Assembly (NCBI RefSeq): GCF_024679095.1
Contig: NC_066563.1
Span: forward strand, 881,132-945,131
Direction of reading: 5' to 3'
Length of the DNA stretch: 64,000 nt
Source of the DNA: Eriocheir sinensis
Taxonomy: Eukaryota; Arthropoda; Malacostraca; Decapoda; Varunidae
The position numbers and the translations under genes were made by a program. The notes beneath the pieces are model-generated. The model worked only from the letters and a program-made list of their open reading frames with translations. It was not told the DNA's origin and ran no database searches. Below are positions 22,180-35,900 of this stretch, one piece after another; within the stretch, counting starts at the first letter, position 1; each line of letters opens with the position of its first letter.

Positions 22180-22660
22180 CCCTCTCGCCCCTCACTTCTC
22201 TCCCCTTCCTCCCTATTACTTCCCCTCCCTCCCCCCCTTTTTTTTAATCAAGGGTATAGTAAGAAGAGGAAGTGAGTTAGTGGTAGAGGTACAGGTGGGG
22301 GAGAAGGAAAGACAATAGGAGTGTACGGTTATCTCCCCTTTCTCTCCCATTCCTCTCACCCCTTTCAAACCTTCCTTATCTTTCTTTCACCCCTCTCAGA
22401 TCTTCTTCCTTAACTCTTCTCTCCCCTTCCTCCCTATAACTTCTCCCCCATTTCTCTTCCCTTCCTCTCGCCCTTTTCAAACGTTCCACCTTTCTTTCCT
22501 CCCTTCTCCTCCCTTCCCTTCACCCCTCTCAGATCTTCTTTATCACTTCTCTTCCCTTCCACTCAGCCCTCTCAATCCTTCCTCCTCTCTCTTTCCTCCC
22601 CTCTCCCTTCGCTCACACCCGAGGCCTCCTGCTGCGCGCTTCTCCCCTTCCCTCTCTTCC
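22180..22660. repeat. Pyrimidine-rich block with diverged 110-133 bp duplication
   Basis: cacccctctcagatcttctt occurs identically at 22388 and 22521. tcctctcacccctttcaaac at 22351 has a variant at 22463. A purine-rich stretch from about 22256 to 22320 interrupts the first part. Confidence 0.75.
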
Positions 22661-22869
22661 CTATATTATTCCAGTCCACCCGTCTCACTGCGCGGGACAC
22701 CTTTGGGCAGATGAGGAACTTTGTGCATATACAACACACTGCCATATAGCCATCCGTCGCAAAGCACTCGTTCGTGAGATATCAGTTTCAAAAAAGAAGG
22801 TCTTGGGGGAAGAGGAGGAAGGGCGTATCCGGAGACTCAATTCCGATTACCGTATTTTGGCAGCGGGGT
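22661..22869. other. Unique sequence
   Basis: Balanced, CpG-containing DNA with no array, RNA gene or coding signature recognised. Confidence 0.55.
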
Positions 22870-22935
22870 ACAGGTCAAGTTAGGTCAGGTTAGATTTTGT
22901 TAAGTTAGGTCAGGTCAGGTTAGGTCAAGTTAGGG
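22870..22935 (+). repeat. Interstitial telomere-like TTAGG/AGGTC degenerate repeat
   Basis: Repeated aggtcaagttagg and aggtcaggttagg words, a TTAGG lattice with TCAGG variants, over 66 bp. TTAGG is the common arthropod telomere unit. A second small cluster at 23161-23181 reads gaggttaggtgaggttagg. Confidence 0.7.
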
Positions 22936-23058
22936 GTGGTTCGATTTACTTTCGTTACTAATAAGGTTTTGGTGGTAGGAGAACCGGGTAGGACACGTAG
23001 TCAAGGGTTTAAGTTGGATAAATTCAGATTAAAAAAAAAAGGGATTGGCAATAATTGA

Positions 23059-23250
23059 TTTACCGATAGAGTGGTAGATGAGTGGAACCCCCTTGGCAGT
23101 CGTGTTGTGAGTCATAATACGATACATGCATTAAAAATATCATATGAATTCATGGATTGAGAGGTTAGGTGAGGTTAGGTTCACAGGAACTGACGTGCAT
23201 AGGCCTACCGTTCTCTAGCAGTCTTCTTATGATCTGATGTTCTTAGATTT
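23059..23250 (+). mobile_element. 5'-truncated non-LTR retrotransposon 3' end, second family
   Basis: The frame from 23059 reads FTDRVVDEWNPLGSRVVSHN, followed by T-I-H-A-L-K and YEFMD, with a stop at 23158-23160. The R-V-V-x-E-W-N-x-L-x-x-x-V-V-x-x-x-T-(I/V)-x-x-(F/L)-K pattern is the standard C-terminus of LINE ORF2 proteins. The tail reads ataggcctaccg, then ctagcagtcttcttatg and atgttctta, like decapod LINE 3' ends I know. An in-frame stop lies just upstream at 23056-23058. No RT motifs remain. TTAGG-like words lie on both sides of the coding remnant. Confidence 0.78.
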
Positions 23251-23339
23251 GCTAATTACGTGATAGGTCTCCTGCTGTGGCGCTGGTGCCTGCCACAGAC
23301 TAAGAATGTATGTTTTGATGTGGTCACTGACGGACGGCG

Positions 23340-23790
23340 GACGTACTGCTGGAAGTTTACTCTTTCCCTTCTTGCCTTACTTCCCACTTTTCTCTTCCTC
23401 TTACCCCTCACACGGTCTTCTTCCTCCCCTCACTTTCCTTCCCTCTTCCCTTCTTTTCCCCCTTCACAAGCCTTCCCTCCTCCTTCTCGCTTTCCTTCCT
23501 TTCCCCCTTCATAAGCCTCCCTTCCTCCCTTTCACTTCCCTTCCCTTTCCCCCTTCACAAGCCTCCCCTTCTCCCTCTCACTTCCCTTCCCTCTTCCCTT
23601 CCTTTCCCCCTTCACAAGCCTCCCCTCCTCCCTTTCACTTCCCTACCCTCTTCCCTTCCTTTCCCCCTTAACAAGCCTCCCCTTCTCCCCCTCACTTTCC
23701 TTCCCTTCCCTTCATTTCCCCCTTCACAAGCCTCCCCTTCTCCCTCTCCCTTTCCTCGCCTCTCTCCTTCCCCTCGCCCCTCACAAGCCA
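23340..23790. repeat. ~55-bp polypyrimidine tandem array
   Basis: The word ccccttcacaagcc or close variants recurs at about 23459, 23506, 23550, 23607, 23664, 23719 and 23775, with cttcccttccctc sequence between. Spacing is about 45-57 bp. The 121-aa open frame is compositional. Confidence 0.88.
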
Positions 23791-24660
23791 TTTTTGCTGC
23801 TCTCCCACACACTTTTCCTCCCCTCTCACCCACACCCTACGTCACCAGCTGCTCGCCTCCTCTCTCCCCTCACAGGCCTCTCCCTCCCTCCGCTCACACC
23901 CTCGTAGGCCTCCCGCTCATTTCCCTCCATAAAAGTTCCCTCCACTTCTTAACAACACGCACGTTAAAGCCCTGCCGTGCTACTCTTTTTACCTCCTCTC
24001 TCTTAACTTTCTCTCCCTCTGCTTCCTTTCCTTCCCTCCTCCTGTTTCCCGACGTCCTTTTGGTCCTACAGATGCTCCCCATATCCTGCAATCCTTCGTT
24101 AATCCCTCTACAGGCCCCGTCATTCCTGCAATCCCTCCTCTTTAGCCCTCCTCCTCCTCCTCCTCCTCCTCCTCTTCCTCTTCGGTAGTTTCATTTGCAT
24201 CTCCCCAACTGGTGCATGGAAATCTTCTTAAGCCTCTAAGCCACTCTCCGCTTCCTCTTAATCCTCGCATCCTCCCTTCATGTCTCTTCTCCACCTCATT
24301 CCACTCTCATGTTATCATTCTTCCTCACCCTCCAACCCCTCCTCCTCCTCCTCCTCCTCCTCCTCCATACTAAAACACATCCTTCCCTCTGCAGGTCATA
24401 CGCTGGAAGGCTTCATTCTCGCTCCCTTCCTCTCCCTCTTCTCCCCCTTCCTCCTCCTCATAAAGGTCTCCCTCTTCATCTCCACCTCTCCATCACTCTT
24501 CTCTCCTCCCCCCTCCTCCGCCTCCTCCTCCGCCATCATTTCTACCTTACCTCCTGGCTCTTCATCTTCCCTCCTTCCTCCTCCCACTCCATTACCCTAC
24601 ATTTCATATCCTTCCCTTCCTTCCTCCTTCATTTTTATACGTTATTTCTTCCTTTACTCC
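23791..24660. other. Pyrimidine-rich block with (TCC)n tracts
   Basis: Contains (CTC)n tracts at about 24148-24176 and 24340-24366 and other TCC-rich sequence. Long open frames on the plus strand are Ser/Pro/Leu repeats only. Confidence 0.75.
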
Positions 24661-24679
24661 TTTCCCTACTCGCTGGGCT

Positions 24680-24960
24680 GCACATGGAGAGAGAGAGGGG
24701 AAGGAGAGAGCCAGAGAGAGAGAGCGGTAAGTAAGAGCAGAGGAGAGAAGGGAAAGGAGAGAGAATAGAAGGGGAAGGAGAGAGAGAGAGGGCAGGGGGG
24801 AAGGGCAGAGGAAAGAGGGGAAAGGAGAGAGAAGAGAAGGGGAAGGAGAGAGAGAGAGAGCAGTAAGTAAGAGCAGAGGAGAGAGGGGAAAGGAGAGAGA
24901 ATAGAAAGGGAAGGGAGGAGGGCAGGGCAGGGCAGGGCAGGAGGGAAGGGGCACCAATAA
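24680..24960. repeat. ~68-bp purine tandem array, about 3-4 units
   Basis: gtaagtaagagcagaggaga lies at 24727 and 24863 (136 bp, two units), with an intermediate variant near 24796. Units carry ggggaaaggagagagaatag and (GA)n. It ends in a GGGCA pentanucleotide run near 24918-24940. The strand switches abruptly from pyrimidine to purine near 24685. Confidence 0.85.
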
Positions 24961-25192
<232 letters not shown>

Positions 25193-25292
25193 TTCTTTGT
25201 TTACAGGCTTTGGAGGTACACAATAAACAGCTGACCAGTATGAGTCACGTGACAGGTGCAAACAATACATTAAAAAAAAAACTGAAGAGCAA

Positions 25293-25312
25293 GAACCACC
25301 ACCACCACCACC

Positions 25313-25358
<46 letters not shown>

Positions 25359-25400
25359 CAACCACCACCACCACCACCACCGCAGCAGTAGCAGGAGCAG
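25293..25400. repeat. (ACC)n-(AAC)n-(ACC)n-(GCA) compound trinucleotide
   Basis: CCA units at 25293-25327, CAA units at 25328-25356, CCA units again to 25380, then AGC/AGG units. The plus frame reads poly-His, poly-Gln, poly-His. Confidence 0.96.
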
Positions 25401-25640
25401 GAGGATGTATATAGGGAGCGACGTGTATGCAAAACCACAAATATGAGTCCACGTATTCATATGCACGGGACCGCGAGACCACGAGACCACCAAGAGCTAG
25501 CCAGACCAACGAGACTCGCGCGTATGAAATTAGTTGGCAGACCACCGTGGACTTGCCCTCGTTATTACGTGCTCGGCTTCACTACAAGACCCTCCCCTCA
25601 CCTCCCCGTCCCCTCCCCTCCGTTCTTAAACACTCCGGCG

Positions 25641-25890
25641 CCCCAGCACACATTTGACAAGGTTTTCGTAGGAGTTTCGGGCATTTCCAGGGGTAATTTA
25701 TTGACCCTAGTGGTAGTTTGACCCTTCCTCTGCGGCATGAACCTACAAAAACACTCATTAGAATCCGACTGATCTCATTTTTGACCTTTGGAGATAGTTG
25801 ATGTGAGAGTCGGAACTGTCTAAGAATACCAACCTGAGCTCTAACACCCACAAGGAGCCTCAACACAGTAGCCTTCATCATAGTCCCCAT
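25641..25890 (-). repeat. Dispersed ~200-bp module, copy A
   Basis: The core word tttgacaaggtttt starts at 25653, followed in order by catttccaggg, gaccct-gtggtagttt, aacactcattagaa, a gacctttgg block and gttgatgtgag. The same ordered blocks occur in five other copies at 46.2-46.7 and 54.7-55.3 kb. On the minus strand the frame reads QTTTRVNKLPLEMPETP and continues TKTLSNVC without a stop. Confidence 0.88.
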
Positions 25891-25909
25891 AACTCCTCTT
25901 TTTCCCCTC

Positions 25910-27760
25910 CACGAAAGAATGTTTCCCCTCTCACTCCGCCCATACCTTCCCTCCGCTGCCTCTCTATCGTCCTATATTTCATGCGCTCCTCGTTGGGCTA
26001 AAACACGCACCTTCCTCACAGTCTCCAGCCCCGCGACAGCCACTTCCCGTCTCCTACATCCTCCTCCTCCTCCTCCGCCGCCTCCTCCTCCTCGCTTCTC
26101 TCTCACTCTCTCTCTCTCGGATTCCTTCACTCTTTCATCTTCCGTTTGGTTACTCTATCCCCTCTAAGTCTCCTTTTCACTGCCTTCCTTCAAAGTGAAC
26201 TTCCACCTTCACGCCTTCTCCTTCACGTTGGTTTCCTCTTTTATTTCTTTTTCTCTCGTCTCGTTTCTTCTCTTCTATCTTCGTTTTTCTTTAGTTCGAG
26301 TCTTCTTTCACCTCCTTCCTTCTTTTAGTTCTGTTTCTCGTCTATTCTCCTCTCTTCTGCCTCTCTTTAAAACGCGTCTTCCTACAACTCCTTTCTTTCT
26401 TTAATTCTTTTATTCTCTTAGTCTCTCTCCTCTCCACCCCTTTTTTGGATTTGATTTCCCAGCTTAACGAATTTCATTGTTTCCATCCTCCTTGTTTTAT
26501 TTTCTTTATTTCCCGTTTCTTCTCTTCCGCCACGTTCTCCCTCCTCTCTCCTTTCTCTAAGTCTTATTTTATTTCTATTCTTATATTTGTTCATTCACCT
26601 TTAGGCCTTCTCCTGTTTCCTCTTCCTCTCTTTCTACCTAGTGTTCCTATTCTTCATTTTTTCTCTCTTCTAATTTCTTCTCTTTCTCCAAGTTTTCATT
26701 CTCTGTTCTTTTGGAGTTCGCTTTTCATCCTATTTCTTTAACTTGTTCTCCCTTTAATAACTTCTCCTGGGTCCTCTTTCTCTTTGTCTTTGTCTCTTTC
26801 CTCTTCCTTTCGTTTATTTTTATTTATTTATTCCTCTTTTTCTCCCCTCTCTTCTCTTCCTCAACTTTTCATTTCTCCCTCTTTTTCTTCTCTTTTCTGT
26901 TCCTCAATTTTTCTTCATTTCTTCCTTTTTTCCTCCTCTCTTCTCTTCCTCAACTTTCCTTAATTTCTTTCTTTTTTTATCTTTCTAATCTTCGTCTACT
27001 TTTTCTCTCTCTTTCTTCTATCCTCCTCTACTTTCTTTCATTTCTTCCTCCTTCTCTCCTCTTTTTCTCTTCTTTCTCTATCTACTTCTCCACTAACATT
27101 TTCTCTGTTTTTCACTATCTCCTTTCCTCCTCTGTTCCTCTTTTCTTCCTCTTTTTCCCCTCTCTCCCTTCCTCCCCAACGGCCTCCCTTGCCTCCCATT
27201 CCCCCGGCGAACAACACAACCAGGGCGATTCGAGGGCGAGTGAATCCACCGCCCTCGCCCTCGCCACCAGCACATCTTCCACTTCCCTTCCACTTCCCTT
27301 CCACTCTCGTCCCCTCTTCTCCTCCCCTTCCTTTCCCCTCCTGTACTTCGAATAAAAAAAGAGGTTCCAGTGCTTTCAACTCCATCGTAACTTCCCCTTC
27401 CCCTAACTCCCGTCACCCCTGCTCTTCACTCCTCCTCTCCCCCTTCCCCTCTCTCTCTCCCCTTGTCTCTCACGGCCATCTTCACCCTCCCTTCCCCTTC
27501 CCTTTCCTTTGCTCACCCTCCCCATAAAATTGCTACCTAGTGCAACACACCCGCCTCTTCGCCCTCCTGACCTTCACATAACCCAAATTTCTATCCCCTG
27601 CACCCCTTCCATCCTTCCACCCTCGAAAAAATATACATTCTACGCTTCCTACCCCGGTATTACCCCCTCCCGCACCCCTCCGGACACCCCTACGCGCCCT
27701 CTTTCTCTCGCTCTCTCGCTCTCCCTCCCCTACATATCCCCTCCATACCTCTATCGTCGT
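25910..27760. other. Long pyrimidine-rich block
   Basis: The plus strand is C/T-rich for about 1.85 kb, with a (TCC/GCC)n patch at 26058-26095 and T-rich stretches in 26220-27120. No clear period is seen in most of it. A 214-aa plus-strand frame (26711-27355) is Phe/Leu/Ser-rich and stop-free by composition only. 27190-27250 is a short balanced GC-rich stretch. Confidence 0.7.
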
Positions 27761-27765
27761 TTTGC

Positions 27766-28070
27766 AGTGTTGCCAACCTGCACGCACGCCGAACACTGCC
27801 CCTCAGGAACCAATGGCCGAGTCCGTCTCCTGCGTGGCGCTGGTAACACTCACCTCGTCCGAAAGCCTAGATGAATGGCCTGGACTAGGGCGGCGCGGGG
27901 CGAGGGGTGATGAATATTCAAGCACGGGAGGACAGTCCTTGATGAAGGCACGAGATGAAAGCAATGTATGACTCTTTGTCACCCCCACGCCCACCCACAC
28001 CCACACCCGCCGCCCGCCGACACCCGGAGCTGACGTCATCCGCCCCGACAATGAAACCGTTCGACGAAAA
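27766..28070. promoter_or_regulatory. CpG-rich island with CCAAT box and CRE
   Basis: A 300-bp GC- and CpG-rich stretch between pyrimidine and purine DNA. It contains CCAAT at 27812-27816, GC-rich ggcggcgcggggcg-like sequence near 27890-27902 and a perfect TGACGTCA at 28031-28038. It also contains agtgttgcca at 27769-27778 and the inverse tggtaacact at 27841-27850. Promoter function is inferred from motif content; no adjoining gene is recognised. Confidence 0.4.
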
Positions 28071-28485
28071 TAAGAGAGGGAGAGAGAGAGGGAGAGAGGA
28101 AAAAGAGGGAGATGTAAAGTGCGCGAGAGAGTTTTGGTGTGTTTGAAGTGAAAAATAATCAGATTAAAACACGTCCGGGGCTGTGTGTGCTTGGTTCATG
28201 TTAGAATTCGGATGTGTGATTTGAGTCCATTCATTTTTTCCCCTTTCTCTCTCTTCCCCTTCCCTTTACCTCCACCCCCCCCACATCCTGTCCCTTCCTC
28301 CTCCGCTCCCTCCGCTCTCCGCCTCTCCCCTCTGTTCCATTTTTCCCTCTCTCTCCTCGCCCAGTTGACTTCTTTAAATAACACACAAAAAAAAAAAATA
28401 TGCGCATGGCAGAGAAAATTAGTGCTGTGCCGTTGGAAAATTTAATTAAACTGAATTGTATTGATTTTCTTTCAGTTCTGACATG

Positions 28486-28489
<4 letters not shown>
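28071..28489. other. Mixed sequence, no gene
   Basis: A short GA-rich patch at 28075-28110, unique DNA, a pyrimidine-rich stretch at 28235-28350 and AT-rich DNA to 28480. Confidence 0.6.

Positions 28490-28538
<49 letters not shown>
28490..28538. repeat. (CT)n microsatellite
   Basis: Pure CT tract of about 24 units. Confidence 0.97.
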
Positions 28539-28539
<1 letters not shown>

Positions 28540-28799
28540 ATTCCAGGTCGGGGTGGGATTGCTGTAGGAATGTTCTGATTTGCTGCGAATTTACTGCACA
28601 TTTGTTCGCTTCCTCAATTCTTCGGGCGGGAATTTCTAACTGTTCGGGTTCGCGTGAAAGAATTCTACGCAAATAATTCCAGCGCCACGCTATGCAATAA
28701 GAATATCAGGACGAATTTCGAACGAGGAAGAGGAAAGAGGAAAGGTTAATGAGGAGTCCGGAAAGGCTGGCATAACTTTTTTTCTTACGAGTCGGAGAG

Positions 28800-29260
28800 C
28801 GAATGTATATGTGGCCTTAGATGTGTGAGCGTGTGTGTTCAGGACCCAGAAAAGGAGATTTAGTCGTCATTAAGGTTTGAAATAGATACGCCTGATGCAG
28901 AAATGAAGTGCGTGGCGACCAGTACCTAGAAAAGAAGATTTAGTCGGCATAAAGGTCCCGAATGCATATAAGTTTAGTGCAGAGAAAGAAGTGTGTGGCA
29001 TCCAGTACCCAGAAGAGAAAGATTTAGTCGTCATAAGGGTTTGGAATATATACATTTACTGCAGAAAAAGAAGTGTGTATCGTCCAGCACCCAGAAGAGA
29101 AAGATTTAGTCGTCATAAGGGTTTGGAATATATACATCTACTGCAGAATAAGAAGTGTGTATCGTCCAGTACCCAGAAAAGAACTCAGTCGTCATTAGGG
29201 CTTGGAATGTATATGTCAAGAGCAGAAAAGAAGCTCAGTTGTCAGTAGGATTTGCCTTTC
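28800..29260. repeat. ~82-bp tandem array, about 5.5 units
   Basis: tttagtcg or ctcagtcg starts at 28859, 28939, 29023, 29105 and 29184, with a shortened unit at 29234. Spacings are 80, 84, 82, 79 and 50 bp. Units contain cagtacccagaa, (a)aggtttggaatatatac and ctgcagaaaaagaagtgtgt. The two central units are nearly identical and the edges diverge. The 85-codon plus frame spans units with different lengths and lacks a domain. Confidence 0.92.
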
Positions 29261-29439
29261 AGAGGAATGAGGAAGAGGTTTGCATAAGGTTGTTTTGTTG
29301 AGTAAAAAGAAAACGCTTCCAAGAGCTTCGTGGAAGGATTTACTCTCCTATTTTTGTACCTCTTGGCAGCGGATGAAGAAGACTATTTATTTTTCCCTCT
29401 TTTTTATCATACTAAACCATTCGAGTCATCCACATAAAA

Positions 29440-29560
29440 ATAATGATTGATGATGATGACGATGAGGGTAATGATGCTGAAGTTACCCATTACTATCATT
29501 ACTATCACTACTTTTAACATCATCAACATCACAGTCATCAGCAACATCAATTTCATCACC
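29440..29560. repeat. Degenerate ATG/ATC trinucleotide stretch
   Basis: GATGAT-type units from 29448 to 29480, then ATC-rich units, with the trend changing strand near 29490. Confidence 0.75.
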
Positions 29561-29699
29561 ACACCGAAAGACCAATATAAAAGTGGCATCCGAGGCATCA
29601 AAAACAACGCAAAAAATAACGTAAATATTGAATAAAATGGAGAGATTAATTAAACGAGCAAATAGTAAATTGGAAAAAACTAATATATCACAGCCAGGG

Positions 29700-29757
<58 letters not shown>

Positions 29758-29930
29758 CGTCCATCCATCGATTTAGTCTTACATACATCCATAAAACATA
29801 CAACTAGCCATACATACATACATACATACATGCATACATATATACAGAAGACAGACTCATACATACATATACATCCATAAATATACACAGAGGACAGACA
29901 GACAAACAGAAGACAAATTCATACAAAGAA

Positions 29931-29990
<60 letters not shown>

Positions 29991-30050
29991 TCTTACATAC
30001 ACACACATATATACGGAAGACAGACAGACAGACAGACAGACAGAAGACCA
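29700..30050. repeat. Two (CA)n tracts with CATA and CAGA runs
   Basis: (CA)25 at 29702-29751 and (CA)27 at 29936-29989 are each followed by ACATAC- and ACAGACAG-type tetranucleotides, with shared words such as agaaga-aaattcata. An approximate duplication of about 230 bp is likely. Confidence 0.9.
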
Positions 30051-30359
30051 ATTCGGCTCAAAACACACGGCCGATTTTTCCTCTCTCCTTCCCCTTGTGT
30101 TCCCCCTCCACCCCCACCCCCGGCCCACGATTGCGTCACCATCATACGAGAGGGGGGTAATTGGCTCTTTGAAGACCGCTCCGGCGCACTCATCACACAC
30201 CTGGATGCTAATTAATGAAGACTCTACCTGTTCTCATCGGGGGTCATCATTCTTGCGTGTCTGTGAGTCTGTGTATGTATGTGAGTTTATGTGTGTCTGG
30301 GAAGGGTCTTTTTTTTTTTTGTGTGTGTGTGTGTCTGGGAGGGGGTGTTTGTGTGTTTG
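30051..30359. other. Mixed sequence with GT-rich end
   Basis: 30090-30190 is GC-rich with C runs. 30250-30359 is a degenerate GTGT stretch with a T run. No gene. Confidence 0.6.
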
Positions 30360-30880
30360 TGCGTGCGCCATTCAACCAATCAATCATTCTTTCATTCACT
30401 CCAAGCTTCATTTCTTCGTAGATTCATTCATTTATTCGATCATCAATTTTTCATCCATTTTGCGAGTCTATTATTCGCTCGTCCTCTTCTTTATCTACCT
30501 GTTTTTTTTTCATCATTTATTCAACCATTTATTCTTTCACCTCCTTCATTCATTTCCCTATTCAGTAATCCAATCATTCATGCATTCAGTCAATCAATCA
30601 ATTCTCTTCTTCATTTGCTCGTTTTTTTTCATTTATTCAGTCTAAATTTTCATCCTCTTCTTCATCTAAGTCTGCTATTTTTTTTCATCTGTTAAACCAT
30701 TCCTACACTCAGTCAATCAATCAATCATTTATCAATTATCTCAATCAACCCCGTAACCAAACATCCATACATGCACCTCCCTCCCTCCATCTATCCATCC
30801 ATTCCTCCTCACCCATCTTCATCCATTCATCCATCCATCCATTCCCTCCCTCCCTTCCTTCCTTCCACCATCCCGGATTG
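30360..30880. repeat. Degenerate (ATTC)n tetranucleotide region
   Basis: ATTCATTC, TCAATCAATC and ATCC words dominate about 500 bp, with CATCCATC units near 30790-30840 and TTCC units at 30845-30870. It is a decayed tetranucleotide array. Confidence 0.8.
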
Positions 30881-30942
30881 TTTAAACGATGGATAATTAA
30901 CGTGTTTTATGTGTTGAGCCTCTCTGGAAAACAATACACAAG

Positions 30943-31115
<173 letters not shown>

Positions 31116-31199
31116 AGAGAGAGATGACTGGCAAAAATAATGAAAAATGTAACAATGAAATTCACGCAAAAACAATAATTTTACCCTCGCATTCGACAT

Positions 31200-32689
<1,490 letters not shown>

Positions 32690-33640
32690 GGGAGGGAAGA
32701 GTAGAGATGGGGAGAGGAGGAGGGAGGGGAAAGGGGTGAACGGGGGAAAGGAGAGATGGGGAGAGGAGGGGAGGGAGGGGAAAAGGGGGGAAACGGGGGG
32801 AAAAGGAGAGATGGGGAGAGGAGGGGAGGGATGGGTAAAGGGAGGAAAGGAAGGGAGGGAAAGAGTAGAGATGGGGAGAGGAGGGGAGGGATGGGTAAAG
32901 GGAGGAAAGGAAGGGAGGGAAACAGTAGAGATGGGGAGAGGAGGGAGGGATGGGAAGGGAGGAAAGGAAGGGAGGAAAAGAGTAGAGATGGGGAGGAGGA
33001 GGGATGGGAAAAGGGGGAAAGGAGGAGGGAAAGAGTAGAGATGGGAGAGGAGGGAGGGAGGGAAAGGGAGGAAAGGGAAGGGAGGAAAGAGTAGAGATGG
33101 GGAGAGGAGGAGGGAGGGAAAGGGGGAAAGGAAGGAGGGAAAGAGTAGAGATGGGGAGAGGAGGGGAGGGATGGGAAAAGGGACGACAGGAAGGGTGTGA
33201 AAGAGTAGAGATGGGAGAGGAGGGAGGGATGGGTAAAGGAGGAAAGGAAGGAGGGAAAAGAGTAGAGATGGGGAGAGGAGGGGAGGGAGGGGAAAAGGGG
33301 GGAAAGGAAGGGGAAAGAGTAGAGATGGGGAGAGGAGGGGAGGGAAGGGTAAGGAGGAAAGGAAGGAGGGAAAGTAGAGATGGGGAGAGGGAGGGAGGGA
33401 AGGGGAGATGGGGAGAGGAGGGAGGGAGGGGAAAAGGGGGGAAAGGGAGGGGAAAGAGTAGAGATGGGGAGAGGAGGGGAGGGGGGGGAAAAGGGGGGAA
33501 AGGGAGGGGAAAGATTAGAGATGGGGAGAGGAGGGGAGGGATGGGTAAAGGGAGGAAAGGAAGGGAGGGAAAGAGTAGAGATGGGGAGAGGAGGGGAGGA
33601 AGGGGAAAAGGGGGGACTGGGAGGGGAAGGTTCACTGAAA
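32690..33640. repeat. ~60-bp purine tandem array, about 16 units
   Basis: The anchor agtagagatggg(g)agagg recurs from 32698 to 33580 at roughly 50-64 bp, each followed by gggagggatggg or ggggaaaagggggg sequence. G runs up to nine long give strong quadruplex potential near 33478-33510. The strand bias is almost complete, with only occasional T and very rare C. Confidence 0.93.
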
Positions 33641-34026
33641 ATTTGATGGCACAATTAATCAAAGTCACCCCACGAGTCTCTGGTGAAAAAATTTGCCAAG
33701 TTTTTTTTAATTATTTTTAAACATAAATTCGCATACACTATTTGACCGCACGTAAAAAAATAGTTAAAAAGTACCACCGCCGTATCATCCTATGTATATT
33801 TCATTTATTTATTCTTTTTTTTTAGCTTTTTTTTTTTTTTTTGGCCTCGTCCTCGGAAGGGTTTCTACATTTATACATTTCGTTCATGCATGATTATCTT
33901 TTTTTTTTTTTTCTTTTTTATCGCAGTCGGTCGGTCGGTCAGTCGGTTGGTCGGCCGCGGCTTTAATGTTATATTTTTTTACGGATGTCTTTTCATACTT
34001 TTGCATCATTTCACTTTCAAGCTGAC
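33641..34026. other. AT-rich sequence with T runs
   Basis: T runs at about 33815-33842 and 33900-33912, and a (TCGG)n-like patch at 33926-33955. No gene. Confidence 0.65.
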
Positions 34027-35079
<1,053 letters not shown>

Positions 35080-35213
35080 CAATCCTAACGGGAGACTGCT
35101 TTATTAATATTTTGTGATCCTGTGACGAGAGAGAGAGAGAGAGGAGCAATTTATATAACTCCCTTACTATAGTCACGTACAGTCCGAATCTTTTTTTTTA
35201 TTTAAGGTACAGA

Positions 35214-35332
35214 TTTTTTTACAGTAAAGGAGGCAGATCAAGGGCCAAAAAAAAAAATAACAATGAGAAAAAAAAAGCCCACTAATCACTAACACTATAA
35301 CAAAGAACAAAGAGTTTAGAAGAGTGGCCGAA
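35214..35332 (-). mobile_element. LINE 3' tail, minus strand, same family as 4.0-4.25 kb
   Basis: Read on the minus strand it gives cggccactc, a T-rich stretch, tatagtgttagtgatta, gtgggc plus a T run, tgatctgcctcctttactgt and an A run. The element at 4.15-4.25 kb gives tggccactc, tataggaacagtgattt, gcgggc plus a T run, tgagctgtttcctttactgt and an A run. Order and spacing agree. Only about 120 bp of 3' end is present; no coding part remains. Confidence 0.8.
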
Positions 35333-35403
35333 CGAAATACGTGTCATTTTTTTTCTACTTAATGCTAACAGGTGACTGAGTATAGATTTTTTGATCCTGT
35401 GAC

Positions 35404-35555
<152 letters not shown>

Positions 35556-35900
35556 ATACAACTCTCTGCTGACTACGTACGATATTTTTTTTAATCTAAA
35601 GTACTGATACACTTCTTTTTTTAATCCTAACGGCAGCTGCTTTAGTATTCTGTGATCCTGTGACGAGAGAGAGAGAAAAACTGGAGCAATTTACACGACT
35701 CCTTTCCATAGCTAGGTACGAGTCTTTTATATTTAGAGTACAGATAAGCCTTAGTCATTTTTTTTAATCCTAACGGGCAGCTGAGTTTTATCTTTTGTGA
35801 TCCCGTGACGAGAGAAAAAGAGAAATAGGAGGCAATTTATGCAACTCCCTTCCTAGCTACGGACAAATCTATTTTTATTTGAAGTACAGATACGCTTTAT

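Noticed and set aside
28800..29260. Possible coding repeat in the 82-bp array
   Set aside because: Unit lengths of 79, 80, 82 and 84 bp shift the frame from unit to unit, so no repeated peptide persists.
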